Numbered from the stretch's first letter, positions 26,749-35,858 are shown. The stretch: DNA of 64,000 bases from G963665545 sp963665545 (GCA_963665545.2 CAXXKZ010000004.1:930001-994000); one strand, 5' to 3'. Notes: generated by a model from the sequence alone, not told the origin. Translations and numbers: made by a program.

Positions 26749-27666
26749 TCAGATCTTCAGTTTCAGGCCGGCAACGGCGGCCCAATCTTCAATTGACCTT
26801 TCGCTGCCAACCGAGTACCGGCCAAGGATTGACAAATCATCCTTGCCATAAAAAAGAGCTTGCAAACGGCGAATCATGATATCGGTGTGCTGGCCTTGCC
26901 ACGAGTCGCTCTTAGCCTCCCAGACCCTTGGACGGTGACCACCGGGATAATTGCTGTAGTCCAGATGCCAAATTTGGATCTCATCGGGCAGGTACAGGTC
27001 GTAGCCGTGCGTGAAAGTACGCGCGGCCAGCGCCGCCTCGTGTCCTGCGTTGATCATGGCAGGGTCTTCCGGAACTTCTCGAATCCAGCGGCCATGGGTA
27101 AAGACGAAATTGGCGCACAGCAACGCTGTGGTTTGGTGTTCGGCTGACTTGCGCTCCCGAGAAATCTGGATATCGATCCAGCCTACCGGTGGCAAAAGTT
27201 CGCATTTCATCAACGGTACACCATCCATCTCGGTGCCCTTCCAGGGAATCACCACCTCGCCGCTCTCATCGAAACTGAAAGGCGGCGAACTGGTTGTCAG
27301 CAACGGCTTCTTACCGGGCTTGCCTTCGAGCTGGGCGATGAGATTGTCGTCCCAACCCTCGGCGAACCAGTAATGAGAATCGATCAGCAAATGATATTCC
27401 TCTCCGGCATAAAGTTTTTGCACCTCGGCGCGCGACCAGCCGTAACCCTGGCTGGCCTGGTAGGGGTACTTGCGAATGCGAAACCTCGGATCATCAAGCC
27501 ATTGATCGAGGTTTTCCGATTCGTCAGCCTGCCAGCACACCCCGAATGTCAGACGCTCAGGATGCGCGGCCTGCTTCAAGGCTGATTCGATTGTAAACGG
27601 CAGAAATTCGTCCCGGTAGGATGCGATTGAAACGAAAATGCCGGCTTTTTCACCAGGCTTGCTCAT
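26749..27666 (-). CDS. Skp1-type GlcNAc transferase family (GT60) glycosyltransferase
   Basis: 305 residues matching the family of Skp1 hydroxyproline GlcNAc transferases. The opening IFVSIASYRDEFLPFTIESALKQA and the metal-binding DSH motif in LLIDSHYWFAEGWDD are conserved, as is the KPLLTTSSPPF segment. In Dictyostelium and Toxoplasma the relative adds GlcNAc to a hydroxyproline made by a prolyl-4-hydroxylase. No signal peptide, so cytoplasmic. The ATG overlaps the stop of the HPAT-like gene (ATGA). It is the last gene of the minus-strand set. Confidence 0.85.
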   Translation of the reverse strand: MSKPGEKAGIFVSIASYRDEFLPFTIESALKQAAHPERLTFGVCWQADESENLDQWLDDPRFRIRKYPYQASQGYGWSRAEVQKLYAGEEYHLLIDSHYWFAEGWDDNLIAQLEGKPGKKPLLTTSSPPFSFDESGEVVIPWKGTEMDGVPLMKCELLPPVGWIDIQISRERKSAEHQTTALLCANFVFTHGRWIREVPEDPAMINAGHEAALAARTFTHGYDLYLPDEIQIWHLDYSNYPGGHRPRVWEAKSDSWQGQHTDIMIRRLQALFYGKDDLSILGRYSVGSERSIEDWAAVAGLKLKI

Positions 27667-28796
27667 GCTCGATCGTGGCCGGTCAATATTTCCATTTTGA
27701 CCGCACCCTCTTGCTGCAGGAATTCAATGGCCGTCTCAACATCCCGCCACAGTGCGCCTCCGGGCAAGCCATGCTGTTCTTGCAGGCGCTCAGTGATATC
27801 AGCCATAGAACGTTCGCCATCGATGAGTTTCCAAATTGCAGCCGCCGAACGATTCAGGGATAAGCCCCCATCAATGCCCGGTATTTCAAGTATGACCTGA
27901 TCAATAATCATTGCCTCTCGAATGCCCTCGATTCGCCGTGGTAAAATTGCCGAAAGATGGTGTCCCAAATTGCGCGCTGCTGCAAATTCCTGCATATACG
28001 CAAGAAAGCCACGACCCGCGCCTGTGGACGCCGATTCGGGGTCACAAGGGTCCCATGGCACATAGCTGTGGCTGTCCCAAACCATCTTCTTTTTCTTGTC
28101 TGCAATGTGGCCGCGGTAGTCATAGATTGAATTACCGATCGCCCTGCTCGCATGGGTGTTGGCCAACTTTTTAGCTTTGTGGGCAATTCGATACTCCGCC
28201 GCCGCGATGGCGTAGGCCAGGCGTTCTGAATCTGCTGGATTGCTGTGGTCAATGGAAGACCGAATCAGACCCGTGAGCTCCAGCCAGCGCGGTGCGAATT
28301 TCCGCAAATCCCGGGAATGGATCAAAACCGGATACTGGACATGTGACAGTGGCAGGCTGCGATTAACGCAATAGGCCTGCACGCTCTGGAAGGTTTCGTT
28401 GAGACCGAAGGCGCCGGATCCGTCGGCGGGCATGTCTCTCCAAATATTGCCCAACGCACCCCCGGGGGATATTTCTGTGCCCACCGGTGAGCGCATGATG
28501 CTGCCCTTTTCCAGCAGTAGCAAACTGGCATCGATGGTTTCCGTGAAGAGCCACTCCATCAGCGAAGCAGCCTTGTTGTATGCCGGGTAGTGGTCCCCTG
28601 TCCAGGGATGCGGATCCCACGGCATGGTCCGCACTACCCGTGCGCTATGGTGCTGCGGCAGATTTTCAGTGGCAGGACAGGCGACCAGGCGTAGCAACTC
28701 TCCCGGCTGACCCGAACGATGCCAGGAGTCCTCCAGCAGCTCCGCCTGCCACTGGTCCCGGTCGCTATTGCCGGTTGTGAAGACCGTGATAATCAA
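27663..28796 (-). CDS. HPAT/SGT-like peptide glycosyltransferase fused to a PqqD-like domain
   Basis: 377 residues. The N-terminal part (about 1-290) resembles plant hydroxyproline O-arabinosyltransferases and peptidyl-serine galactosyltransferases: QWQAELLEDSWHRSGQPG, PWTGDHYPAYNKAASLMEWL, and IHSRDLRKFAPRWLELT. Where those enzymes have LDADM(I), this one has LEKGSIM (95-101), so the acidic metal site is degenerate. Residues about 300-372 form a PqqD-like domain (LNRSAAAIWKLIDGERSMADI), the fold that binds leader peptides in RiPP pathways. It sits 16 bases downstream of the hydroxylase-like gene and overlaps the GT60 gene. Confidence 0.8.
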   Translation of the reverse strand: MIITVFTTGNSDRDQWQAELLEDSWHRSGQPGELLRLVACPATENLPQHHSARVVRTMPWDPHPWTGDHYPAYNKAASLMEWLFTETIDASLLLLEKGSIMRSPVGTEISPGGALGNIWRDMPADGSGAFGLNETFQSVQAYCVNRSLPLSHVQYPVLIHSRDLRKFAPRWLELTGLIRSSIDHSNPADSERLAYAIAAAEYRIAHKAKKLANTHASRAIGNSIYDYRGHIADKKKKMVWDSHSYVPWDPCDPESASTGAGRGFLAYMQEFAAARNLGHHLSAILPRRIEGIREAMIIDQVILEIPGIDGGLSLNRSAAAIWKLIDGERSMADITERLQEQHGLPGGALWRDVETAIEFLQQEGAVKMEILTGHDRA

Positions 28797-28812
28797 AAAT
28801 GAGTGCCACAGT

Positions 28813-29256
28813 TCATATGACAGGCACTGTGCCGCAATGAAAATGGCCCCAGCCGAAAGTGGTCACGGGATTTTCCTGATCAGCGCCCCTGAGCCAAGAG
28901 GTGACGGCAAAACGGCTGTCCTCGAATTTCCCGGATGGACAGCGAATGGGCGACAGTTCGTGATAATTTTCGCTGGCAAATACCACCAGGCGGTTTGACC
29001 TGGGCTCGACCTCGACAAAATGGTCCGCCGGCCAGCATTGTCCCGATTGCTCCAATCTGTCGTACAGACGCAATTCACCACCCGCGTAACCCTTGGGTTC
29101 ACGGTGAAAGTAGTACACAGTGGAGAGAACACGCGGTGCGGTGGTGATCTCGGTGCCGGAATCCTGGTGTTGCTTGAAGTAGTGCCCGTCGTTGCTGGCT
29201 GTGAGTTGGGATTCGGCCAATTCGAGGGGGACCAGGGTCTTGTTGAGTTTCTTCAT
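28813..29256 (-). CDS. Prolyl-4-hydroxylase-like 2OG/Fe(II) oxygenase, N-terminally truncated
   Basis: 147 residues from the ATG at 29256. The catalytic core is present: HxD in YFKQHQDSG (His30, Asp32), distal His in ENYHELSPIRC, and the arginine in DSRFAVTSW for 2-oxoglutarate. Family members usually have about 60 more N-terminal residues ending in a VRRSR motif. Here VRSRTMKK is followed upstream directly by DNA antisense to the neighbouring glycosyltransferase. So the start is probably lost and activity is uncertain. First gene of the minus-strand set. Confidence 0.75.
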   Translation of the reverse strand: MKKLNKTLVPLELAESQLTASNDGHYFKQHQDSGTEITTAPRVLSTVYYFHREPKGYAGGELRLYDRLEQSGQCWPADHFVEVEPRSNRLVVFASENYHELSPIRCPSGKFEDSRFAVTSWLRGADQENPVTTFGWGHFHCGTVPVI

Positions 29257-29929
29257 CGTTCGGGACCGCACATTGTGTTTCGCCCTGGATGAGGCAGCGG
29301 CGCAAAAGACGCGTGAACTGGGCGTCAAGTGCTATTTTCTTGATCCTTCCCGCTATACGAAGGGCGGGCACGCCAACACCTTCGGTGATGGAAATTTCAC
29401 TAAAACGGTCATTTACAAGAATGCAATCATCTATGACATGCTGCAACTCGGCGTTAACGTGCTGTTTCAGGGCGTAGATTTGGTGTGGTTCAAGGATCCG
29501 CTGCCCTACCTGCTCGAACACAGCAATTCATTCGACATCCTGGCAATGCACGACGGGATCAATCCGCTTCACAGGCCCTACTTTGCCAATTCAGGGTTCA
29601 TGTATATTGAAGGAGGCGAGGTCGGGCTGGCAGTGTTTGAGACAGCGCTGCGTAATTCATCAATGATCATGGGTGCCCGAAGCCATCAAAAACCGCTCAA
29701 CCGCATTTTTCAACACTTTGCCGTACACAATGTATTGAGGCTGAGAATCCTGCCCGAAGCACTGTTTGCGAATGGCCACTTGTTCAATCTTGTCAGGGGC
29801 GTGCGTCCCGCAGCGGGAGACTGGCAGAACAATGCCATTGTGCTGCACTATTCCTGGACCGGCACCGCAGCCGAGAAAATCATGAAACTGGACAAATTCG
29901 GAATTAATTATATTGGCCTGAAAAGTTAG
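29192..29929 (+). CDS. Nucleotide-diphospho-sugar transferase (PF03407-like), N-terminally truncated
   Basis: Homology to the family begins at about 29276 (LCFALDEAAAQKTRELGVKCYFLDPSRY). The metal-binding region reads VNVLFQGVDLVWFKDPLPYL, where relatives have a DVD, and GFMYIEGGEV and the histidine-rich HYSWTGTAAEK end follow. The same family includes plant extensin arabinosyltransferases and algal wall enzymes. Residues before 29276 are read antisense to the hydroxylase-like gene, so the true N-terminus of about 40-60 residues is missing. Confidence 0.7.
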   Translation: MLAVSWDSANSRGTRVLLSFFIVRDRTLCFALDEAAAQKTRELGVKCYFLDPSRYTKGGHANTFGDGNFTKTVIYKNAIIYDMLQLGVNVLFQGVDLVWFKDPLPYLLEHSNSFDILAMHDGINPLHRPYFANSGFMYIEGGEVGLAVFETALRNSSMIMGARSHQKPLNRIFQHFAVHNVLRLRILPEALFANGHLFNLVRGVRPAAGDWQNNAIVLHYSWTGTAAEKIMKLDKFGINYIGLKS

Positions 29930-30135
29930 AGCTTTTCTGATCACGTCCCGGGTCACGATTTACAAGCTAATTTCCGATCCATCATTGCTCATCCGCTCCA
30001 ACCCACTTACTTCCCAAACACCTGCGTTATGGGCGGCAGGTCGCCCGAATCAAGTGGCAGCCGAACGCTCACCGTAAAGTCCGTTAGGAGAAATGAAACT
30101 CACGGGTGCTTCTCTTGTCCCTCGGGTGGCCTACG

Positions 30136-31512
30136 TCAATTGTTGGTCTGTGGGTCCTTGAGATTCTCTTCCGGTTTTTCACCTTCAACCACCGTCAGCG
30201 CAGGGGCTTGACTGTCGGCCTGCCCGGTCAGGCGGGCATCGAGCTGTTTGCTGTGCCGCGCCCCAAGGTCTTTGAGCATTTCTGTTTGCCGGATCAGATT
30301 TCCACGGCCTGTGGAGAGCTGACTGAAGGCATCATCGTAGCTGAGCTGGGCCTGGTGAAGACGCTCGCCGACCTGTTGCAGGTTTTCGACGAAGCCGGCA
30401 AATTTGTCGTAGAGCTTGCCGGCGCGGCCGGCGATTTCCAGGGCGTTGGTGTTTTGTTTGTGGATGGACCAGACCGAAGCTACGGTTCGCAAGGTGGCCA
30501 GGAAGTTTGTCGGGGACAACAATGCTACTTTGCGCTCCAGTGCGTAGACCGGCAATTCGGCGTCGTGTTGCAGGGCTTCAATCAGCGCTGCTTCGATCGG
30601 GACGAACATCAATACGAAATCCAGCGCTTCGATGCCGGGAAGTTCAGAATAGCGCTTTTCACCCAGCCCCTTGATATGGCTGCGGATGGACTGGACGTGC
30701 GCTTTGAGGTGAATCGCCCTGGCCGCTTCGTCATCTTCGGCTTGGTAGCGTGTCCAGGCGGTGAGCGACAGCTTGGAATCCATGACGATGGACTTGCCTT
30801 CGGGTAGGCTGAGCACCAGGTCGGGCTGCACACGCTGGCCACTCTCTGTCGTGATAGAGACCTGGGTGTGGTATTCACGGCCCTTGGTGAGACCGGCCAA
30901 TTCCAGCAGTTTCTCCAACTGTTGCTCGCCCCAGTTACCCTGGGCCTTGACGTTTGAGGTCAGAGCCTGGGTGAGATTGGTGGCATCGGCGTGCAGGCGC
31001 ACGTTGAGTTTTTGCAGTTCTTTCAATTTTTCCTGCAGCACCTGGTTCTGGGCGGTTTCCTGTTTGTGGGTTTCGGTGACGGTGTTTCTGAATTCGGTCA
31101 ATTTCTCGCCCAGCGGTTTGAGCAGGATGTCGAGTTGCTTCTGGTTCAATGTGGATAATTTCTCGGCGCGCTCCTCGAAGATTTTGCCGGCCAGGCGCTC
31201 AAAGTTCTCGGCCAGTCTTTTTTCGGCGTTTTCGAGTTTCTCTGTCTGCTCAAGAAAATGCTGTTCACGGTCTTCACCCCGGGCTTCGAGCACGGCACTG
31301 GCCTGCTCAGCGCCCGCCAGCGCCGCACGGGTTTCATCGAGGCTTTGCTGGAACGCATCAATCTCCCGCTCGAGGGGTTCCGCCGCAGTCCTGGAACCGC
31401 GTCTCGATGCAAACCAGGCCAGCGCAAGGGTCATTAGCAGGCCCACCAACAGCCCCAGCGCCAGACCCAGTTGAGGTGTGCTGATCCCTTGCTGCATCAG
31501 CCAATCATTCAT
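30136..31512 (-). CDS. rmuC: DNA recombination protein RmuC
   Basis: 458 residues: an N-terminal membrane anchor (about 14-33), a long coiled coil (about 40-200) and the conserved RmuC nuclease-like core (GNWGEQQLEKLLE, VQPDLVLSLPEGKSIVMDSKLSL, FVPIEAAL). It limits inversions at short inverted repeats in E. coli. It overlaps the end of mazG by 8 bases, so the two are cotranscribed. In a genome with many inverted repeats this function is notable, but that link is only an inference. Confidence 0.93.
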   Translation of the reverse strand: MNDWLMQQGISTPQLGLALGLLVGLLMTLALAWFASRRGSRTAAEPLEREIDAFQQSLDETRAALAGAEQASAVLEARGEDREQHFLEQTEKLENAEKRLAENFERLAGKIFEERAEKLSTLNQKQLDILLKPLGEKLTEFRNTVTETHKQETAQNQVLQEKLKELQKLNVRLHADATNLTQALTSNVKAQGNWGEQQLEKLLELAGLTKGREYHTQVSITTESGQRVQPDLVLSLPEGKSIVMDSKLSLTAWTRYQAEDDEAARAIHLKAHVQSIRSHIKGLGEKRYSELPGIEALDFVLMFVPIEAALIEALQHDAELPVYALERKVALLSPTNFLATLRTVASVWSIHKQNTNALEIAGRAGKLYDKFAGFVENLQQVGERLHQAQLSYDDAFSQLSTGRGNLIRQTEMLKDLGARHSKQLDARLTGQADSQAPALTVVEGEKPEENLKDPQTNN

Positions 31513-32347
31513 CGATCTGTTCCACCTTCTTGACCTGTTGCCAAAGTGCTTCCATCTCGTCCAGGCTCATTGTATCAAGAGCCTTGTGACTCGAATCCTG
31601 CGCCGCCAATGTCTCCATGGCTCTGAAGCGGCGTTCGAATTTTGTGTTTCCTCTGCGCAACGCGTGCGCAGGGTCAATATTAAGCTGGCGGGCCAGGTTG
31701 GCGATAACGAACAGCAGGTCGCCAATTTCCTCTTCAATTGCAGATTTGTCGCCATTTGCCATGGCCTCCCGGACTTCCGTGATTTCCTCCATGAGCTTGT
31801 CCAGAACCGGTTCCGGGGCGGCCCAGTCGAAACTGACCCGAGCGGCGCGTTTTTGTAATTTGACGGCGCGCTGGAGTTCGGCCATGCCACGCGGCACGCC
31901 ATCCATGAGGCTGTGGGCCGTGCCTTTGGCGTTGGCCTTGTCAGCGCGCTCGCGGGCTTTGGCGTCTTCCCAGGCCAGGCTTTGTGCATTTGAGTCGGCA
32001 ACTTTGGCGTCGCTGAATCGGCTGTCCGCAAATACGTGCGGATGGCGCCGGATCATCTTGTCACAGATGGCATCCACCACGTCTGCGAAAGAAAAGGCCA
32101 TGACCTCGTTGGCCATTCGTGCGTGGAAAACCACCTGGAACAACAAATCGCCCAATTCGTCCTTGAGTTCCTGTAAATCGCCGCGCTCGATGGCGTCGGC
32201 CACCTCGTAGGCTTCCTCGATGGTGTATGGGGCGATCGAGGCGAAATCCTGTTCGGCATCCCAGGGGCAACCGGTTTCGGCGTTGCGCAGTTGGTCCATG
32301 ATGCCAAGGAGGCGGTCAATGTCGGTGGAGGTTTTGGGATTGTTCAT
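31505..32347 (-). CDS. mazG: Nucleoside triphosphate pyrophosphohydrolase MazG
   Basis: 280 residues with two MazG domains. The metal-binding EExxE motif appears in EEAYEVADAI/ELGDLLFQV and again as MEEITEVREA/EEIGDLLFVIAN. The enzyme hydrolyses (d)NTPs to monophosphates and helps clear damaged nucleotides. It opens with LLGIMDQLRNAETGCPWDAEQ, a typical MazG start. Operon with rmuC. Confidence 0.94.
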   Translation of the reverse strand: MNNPKTSTDIDRLLGIMDQLRNAETGCPWDAEQDFASIAPYTIEEAYEVADAIERGDLQELKDELGDLLFQVVFHARMANEVMAFSFADVVDAICDKMIRRHPHVFADSRFSDAKVADSNAQSLAWEDAKARERADKANAKGTAHSLMDGVPRGMAELQRAVKLQKRAARVSFDWAAPEPVLDKLMEEITEVREAMANGDKSAIEEEIGDLLFVIANLARQLNIDPAHALRRGNTKFERRFRAMETLAAQDSSHKALDTMSLDEMEALWQQVKKVEQIDE

Positions 32348-32363
32348 TTTTATTGGGGTTGGG

Positions 32364-33768
32364 CTACAAAGAATCTGGGGGGATTTCTATATAGATCAGT
32401 GCGCCCCCGAGGTCACTGTGGCCGATGGTAATTTCGCCACCATAGGCGGAAACCAACTCCAGCACAATGGCCAGGCCCAGGCCGTGGCCCTCAATATGCT
32501 GATGGGCGCGCTCATCGCCACGAACACCGCGCTGCAACAACCTCGACCACTCGTCCTCGGCGATGCCGGCACCGTCATCCTCGATTTTCAGCCAAAAACC
32601 GGGGCGCTTTGTGTCGGGTTTGATCGCCCCCGCCAATGACCTTCACTTTGCCGTTGCCGAATTTGAACGCGTTATCAAGTAGATTGCCCATCAGTTCCAG
32701 CAGGTCCCTTTCTTCGCCAAAAAACTCAAGTTCAGCAGGTAGTGTGACGGCAGTCTCTATCATTTTGTGAGAATAGACTTTTTGCAATGATTGGATGACC
32801 CGGTCACAGGCCGGGCGCACCCCTATGGGTTCAGCCAGAGTTCGACGGGCCGATCCCCTGGCGCGCTGCAGGCGGGTGCCAATCAAGTGCTCTATATCGT
32901 TGGCCGCCTTTTTCATCGAATTGATGTTGTCATTGCCCTGCAATTCCAAGCCGGCCGTAATGACGGCCAACGGCGTTTTCAGACTGTGGGCCAACGAGTC
33001 GAGTGCATTGCGGTAGCGCTCCTGGTTGGCTTTTTCGGTGGTGAGAAGACGATTGACATTGCGGGTCAGCAATTCGAGCTCGCGTGGATAATGGCCCTCA
33101 AGGCGGTCTGCCCGACCCGTTTCGATCAATTCCACTTCGTTGGCCACCCGCCGCAAGGGCCGGTAGCCAAAAAAGAATATGACCAACATGGCCAACACCA
33201 GGATGACACCGGCGGTCCCCAGCGAGCGCAGCAGTCCGGCAGCAAATGCTTCAGTGTGCTGGTTGGCCTCGTCAGGGTGGGCCAGTACGCTGACCGTGAC
33301 CGGTACGGTAAAGCCATCACCAAATTGCCAGTTGACACCCATCTGCTGCACAAACCAAACGTCCTGCGAAGGCTCCTGAAAGAGAACACTTCCCGGCTCG
33401 GTAAAGTGCATCTCACCTGAGGCAGCTTGCGGTAAATCCGGCATCTCCAGCGCCACTGCCGAAGGTGACCGCCAGCGGTCTTCGGGGGTTTCCACCTGTG
33501 CATAAATGCCGGATTCGGGCTGATTGAGGCGCGGATCGCCAAATTCATCGACAATGACAATGTTGCCATCCGGCGCAATCTCCACGGCCGCCAGCACGAG
33601 ATAAACATAGGACTCCAGACGCGTCTGCAGTGATGCGATCACACTGCGCTCATGCGCTGCATTCAACGCGACCCCGACCAGCCCCAGGGCAATGGCCAGA
33701 ATAATGGCAACGAACAGCGTCAGCCGCAGGCGCAGTGAAAAGGGACGGGACTCGGTGTGATCAGCCAC
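32364..33768 (-). pseudogene. PhoQ-type sensor histidine kinase with a frameshift in the ATPase domain
   Basis: The N-terminal membrane helix, periplasmic sensor region, second helix, HAMP-like segment, H-box (LAHSLKTPLAVI) and N-box (NLLDNAFKFGNGK) run in one frame. A C5 run at 32627-32631 (G5 on the coding strand) then shifts the frame. With one base fewer, the protein continues through DDGAGIAEDEW, GHGLGLAIV and GGALIYIEI to a stop at 32364 (about 467 residues in total). The GTG start at 33768 overlaps the regulator gene by 8 bases. This may be a real mutation or a sequencing error. Confidence 0.85.
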
Positions 33769-34468
33769 TGGATTGGGTATTTGCGCGCTCTGGCAGGACT
33801 TCCAGCGCCAAACGATAACCGCGGCCGCGCAGGGTCTCAATCGGCTTGAGTTTCCCGTCGGGGTCCAGTTTGCGGCGCAAGCGGCCGATAAACACCTCGA
33901 TTACATTGCTGTCGCGGTCGGCGTCTTCTTCATAGATGTGTTCGCTCAGGCGGGTCTTGGTCACGACCTCATCGGGATGCATGACGAGGTACTGCAGCAC
34001 CTTGTATTCATAAGTGGTCAGCTCCACCTCGTCGCCTTCCAGGTATACACGCTGCGAAGTGAGGTCTACTTTTAGCGGGCCCATTTCCACCAGGGGCTGG
34101 GCGTGCCCGCCGACCCGGCGCATCAGGGCGTTGACCCGCGCCACCAGCTCTTCGAAATGAAATGGCTTGGTCAGGTAATCGTCGGCGCCGGCTTCCAGCC
34201 CGGCCACCTTGTCCTGCCATTCCGAACGTGCGGTCAGCACCAGGATGGGGAAATTTCGCCCCCTTTGGTGCAGCGTGCGGATCACTTCCAGCCCGGGTAA
34301 TTCGGGCAGCCCGAGATCGATGATGGCCAGGTCGACCGGGAATTCCTCGCCCAGGTAAAGCCCCTCGATGCCGTCTGGCGAGGCATCAACAGCATAGCCC
34401 GCGTCGCGCAGATACCCGGTCAGGGTCTCCAGCAAAACAGGATCGTCTTCGATAACTAGGATGCGCAT
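33761..34468 (-). CDS. PhoP-type OmpR-family response regulator
   Basis: 235 residues: a receiver domain with acidic pocket EDD, phosphoacceptor D in LAIIDLGLP, T (LTARSEW) and K (TKPFHFEE), then an OmpR winged-helix domain ending IETLRGRGYRLA. Overlaps the sensor kinase gene, so both form one operon. The pair resembles PhoP-PhoQ in the receiver and H-box. The small PepSY-like gene lies 10 bases upstream. Confidence 0.92.
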   Translation of the reverse strand: MRILVIEDDPVLLETLTGYLRDAGYAVDASPDGIEGLYLGEEFPVDLAIIDLGLPELPGLEVIRTLHQRGRNFPILVLTARSEWQDKVAGLEAGADDYLTKPFHFEELVARVNALMRRVGGHAQPLVEMGPLKVDLTSQRVYLEGDEVELTTYEYKVLQYLVMHPDEVVTKTRLSEHIYEEDADRDSNVIEVFIGRLRRKLDPDGKLKPIETLRGRGYRLALEVLPERANTQSSG

Positions 34469-34478
34469 ACTCTATTCC

Positions 34479-34745
34479 CTACCCATACTGACCCTTGTTG
34501 GGTTCGCGGACCTGAATTCTCACCGTCTTGACCATGCCGTCCTTGGTCACCAGCTTGATCACGTGCACCCGATGCTCGCCCTTGCGCTCGGTTCTGGCGG
34601 ATATCACCCGGGCGTTGTACTGGCGCGCGGCTTGACGAGCCGCCTCTTCCAGGGTCTGAGCCTGGAGGGGCGTGGCGGCCAACAGCAGCGCCAAAATCGA
34701 TGTGCTGATGAGTGGTGTGACCCATTTGGTAATCAGGCTTTTCAT
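34479..34745 (-). CDS. Small secreted PepSY-like protein
   Basis: 88 residues: signal peptide (MKSLITKWVTPLISTS..., cleavage after TPLQA), then a short alpha/beta domain LEEAARQAARQYNARVISARTERKGEHRVHVIKLVTKDGMVKTVRIQV that fits a PepSY fold. Such genes often precede PhoP/PhoQ-type systems. The ATG at 34745 is used; the upstream extension adds a charged segment before the signal. Confidence 0.65.
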   Translation of the reverse strand: MKSLITKWVTPLISTSILALLLAATPLQAQTLEEAARQAARQYNARVISARTERKGEHRVHVIKLVTKDGMVKTVRIQVREPNKGQYG

Positions 34746-34823
34746 GATGCGGTGAAAATGACTCCTTTTGTATACGAGGCTCATTCTAGAGGGAGAAACT
34801 GAATCAAGGCTGAACGAGCCGCT

Positions 34824-35858
34824 TCAGGCAGCGTATGTCGCGGCACGGCCGGCCCCCATATTGGCCCGAGCCTGCAGGAGCAATTGTGTGTTGGCCGCAT
34901 CCAGGTGCGCATTTTCCGAAATGTAGCGCCGCCACAGGCGCGCGCCGGGTAAGCCCTGGAACAGGCCGAGCAGATGGCGGCTGATGTGCTTGACCGGCAC
35001 GCCCAGGCTGGCTTGCGATTCAAGGTAGTGGGTCATGTGCGCGATAACCTCGTCGCGGCGCGCCAGGTCTCGCTCTGCATCCAGCGGGCACCGGCCGGCC
35101 AAGAGGCGTTCACATTCGGCCAGCGCCCAGGGCGTCTGGTAGGCCGCCCGGCCCAGCATAACACCGTCGAGCTGCTCGAGGTGGTCGCGCATATCAACTG
35201 CGCTCATGACCCCGCCATTGAGAATAATTTCCAGCTCTGGTCTCTGCCGTTTGAGCCGGTACACCCAGTCGTGGCGCAGCTCAGGCAGCTCACGGTTTTG
35301 CTTCGGGCTTAGACCCGACAGCCAGGCTTTGCGGGCATGAACGATAAAGATTCGGCAGCCGGATTCGGCAACTGCAATGACGAATTCGCTGAAATAGTCG
35401 TAGCTGTCATGATCATCCACACCCAACCGAGTTTTGACCGTCACCGGAATGCTGACCGCCTCACGCATGGCCGAAACGCATTTCCGCACCCGGTCCGGTT
35501 CCAGCATCAGGCAGGCACCGAAGCGCCCACTTTGCACACGGTCCGAGGGACAACCCACATTGAGGTTGACCTCATCGTAGCCAGCTTCCTCGGCGATCAG
35601 CGCGCATCGCGCCAACTCACCGGGATCGCTGCCGCCCAGTTGCAGTGCCAGTGGATGCTCTTGGGGGCTATGACCAAGCAACTTGCCACGGTCACCATGC
35701 AACACCGCCCCGGTGGTCACCATTTCGGTGTACAACAAGGCCGAAGGCGCCAACAGACGATGGAAATACCGGCAATGCCGATCTGTCCAGTCCATCATGG
35801 GCGCAACGCATAGCCGCCTGTCTATTGAAGGTGTTGATTTTGAAAGGACTTTTTGCAT
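34824..35858 (-). CDS. dusA: tRNA-dihydrouridine(20/20a) synthase DusA
   Basis: 344 residues in the Dus FMN-barrel family. It has APMMDWTDRHCR at the start, NVGCPSDRVQSGRFGACLM with the active-site cysteine, and GVMLGRAAYQTPW. The DusA subfamily is indicated by the MMDWTDRHCRYF start and the C-terminal helix region. It reduces uridine 20/20a in tRNA. Confidence 0.95.
   Translation of the reverse strand: MQKVLSKSTPSIDRRLCVAPMMDWTDRHCRYFHRLLAPSALLYTEMVTTGAVLHGDRGKLLGHSPQEHPLALQLGGSDPGELARCALIAEEAGYDEVNLNVGCPSDRVQSGRFGACLMLEPDRVRKCVSAMREAVSIPVTVKTRLGVDDHDSYDYFSEFVIAVAESGCRIFIVHARKAWLSGLSPKQNRELPELRHDWVYRLKRQRPELEIILNGGVMSAVDMRDHLEQLDGVMLGRAAYQTPWALAECERLLAGRCPLDAERDLARRDEVIAHMTHYLESQASLGVPVKHISRHLLGLFQGLPGARLWRRYISENAHLDAANTQLLLQARANMGAGRAATYAA

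Noticed and set aside
30029..30211. A 60-codon plus-strand ORF as a precursor peptide for the glycosylation cluster.
   Set aside because: It is largely antisense to the 3' end of rmuC, has no convincing ribosome site, and its composition follows the other strand.
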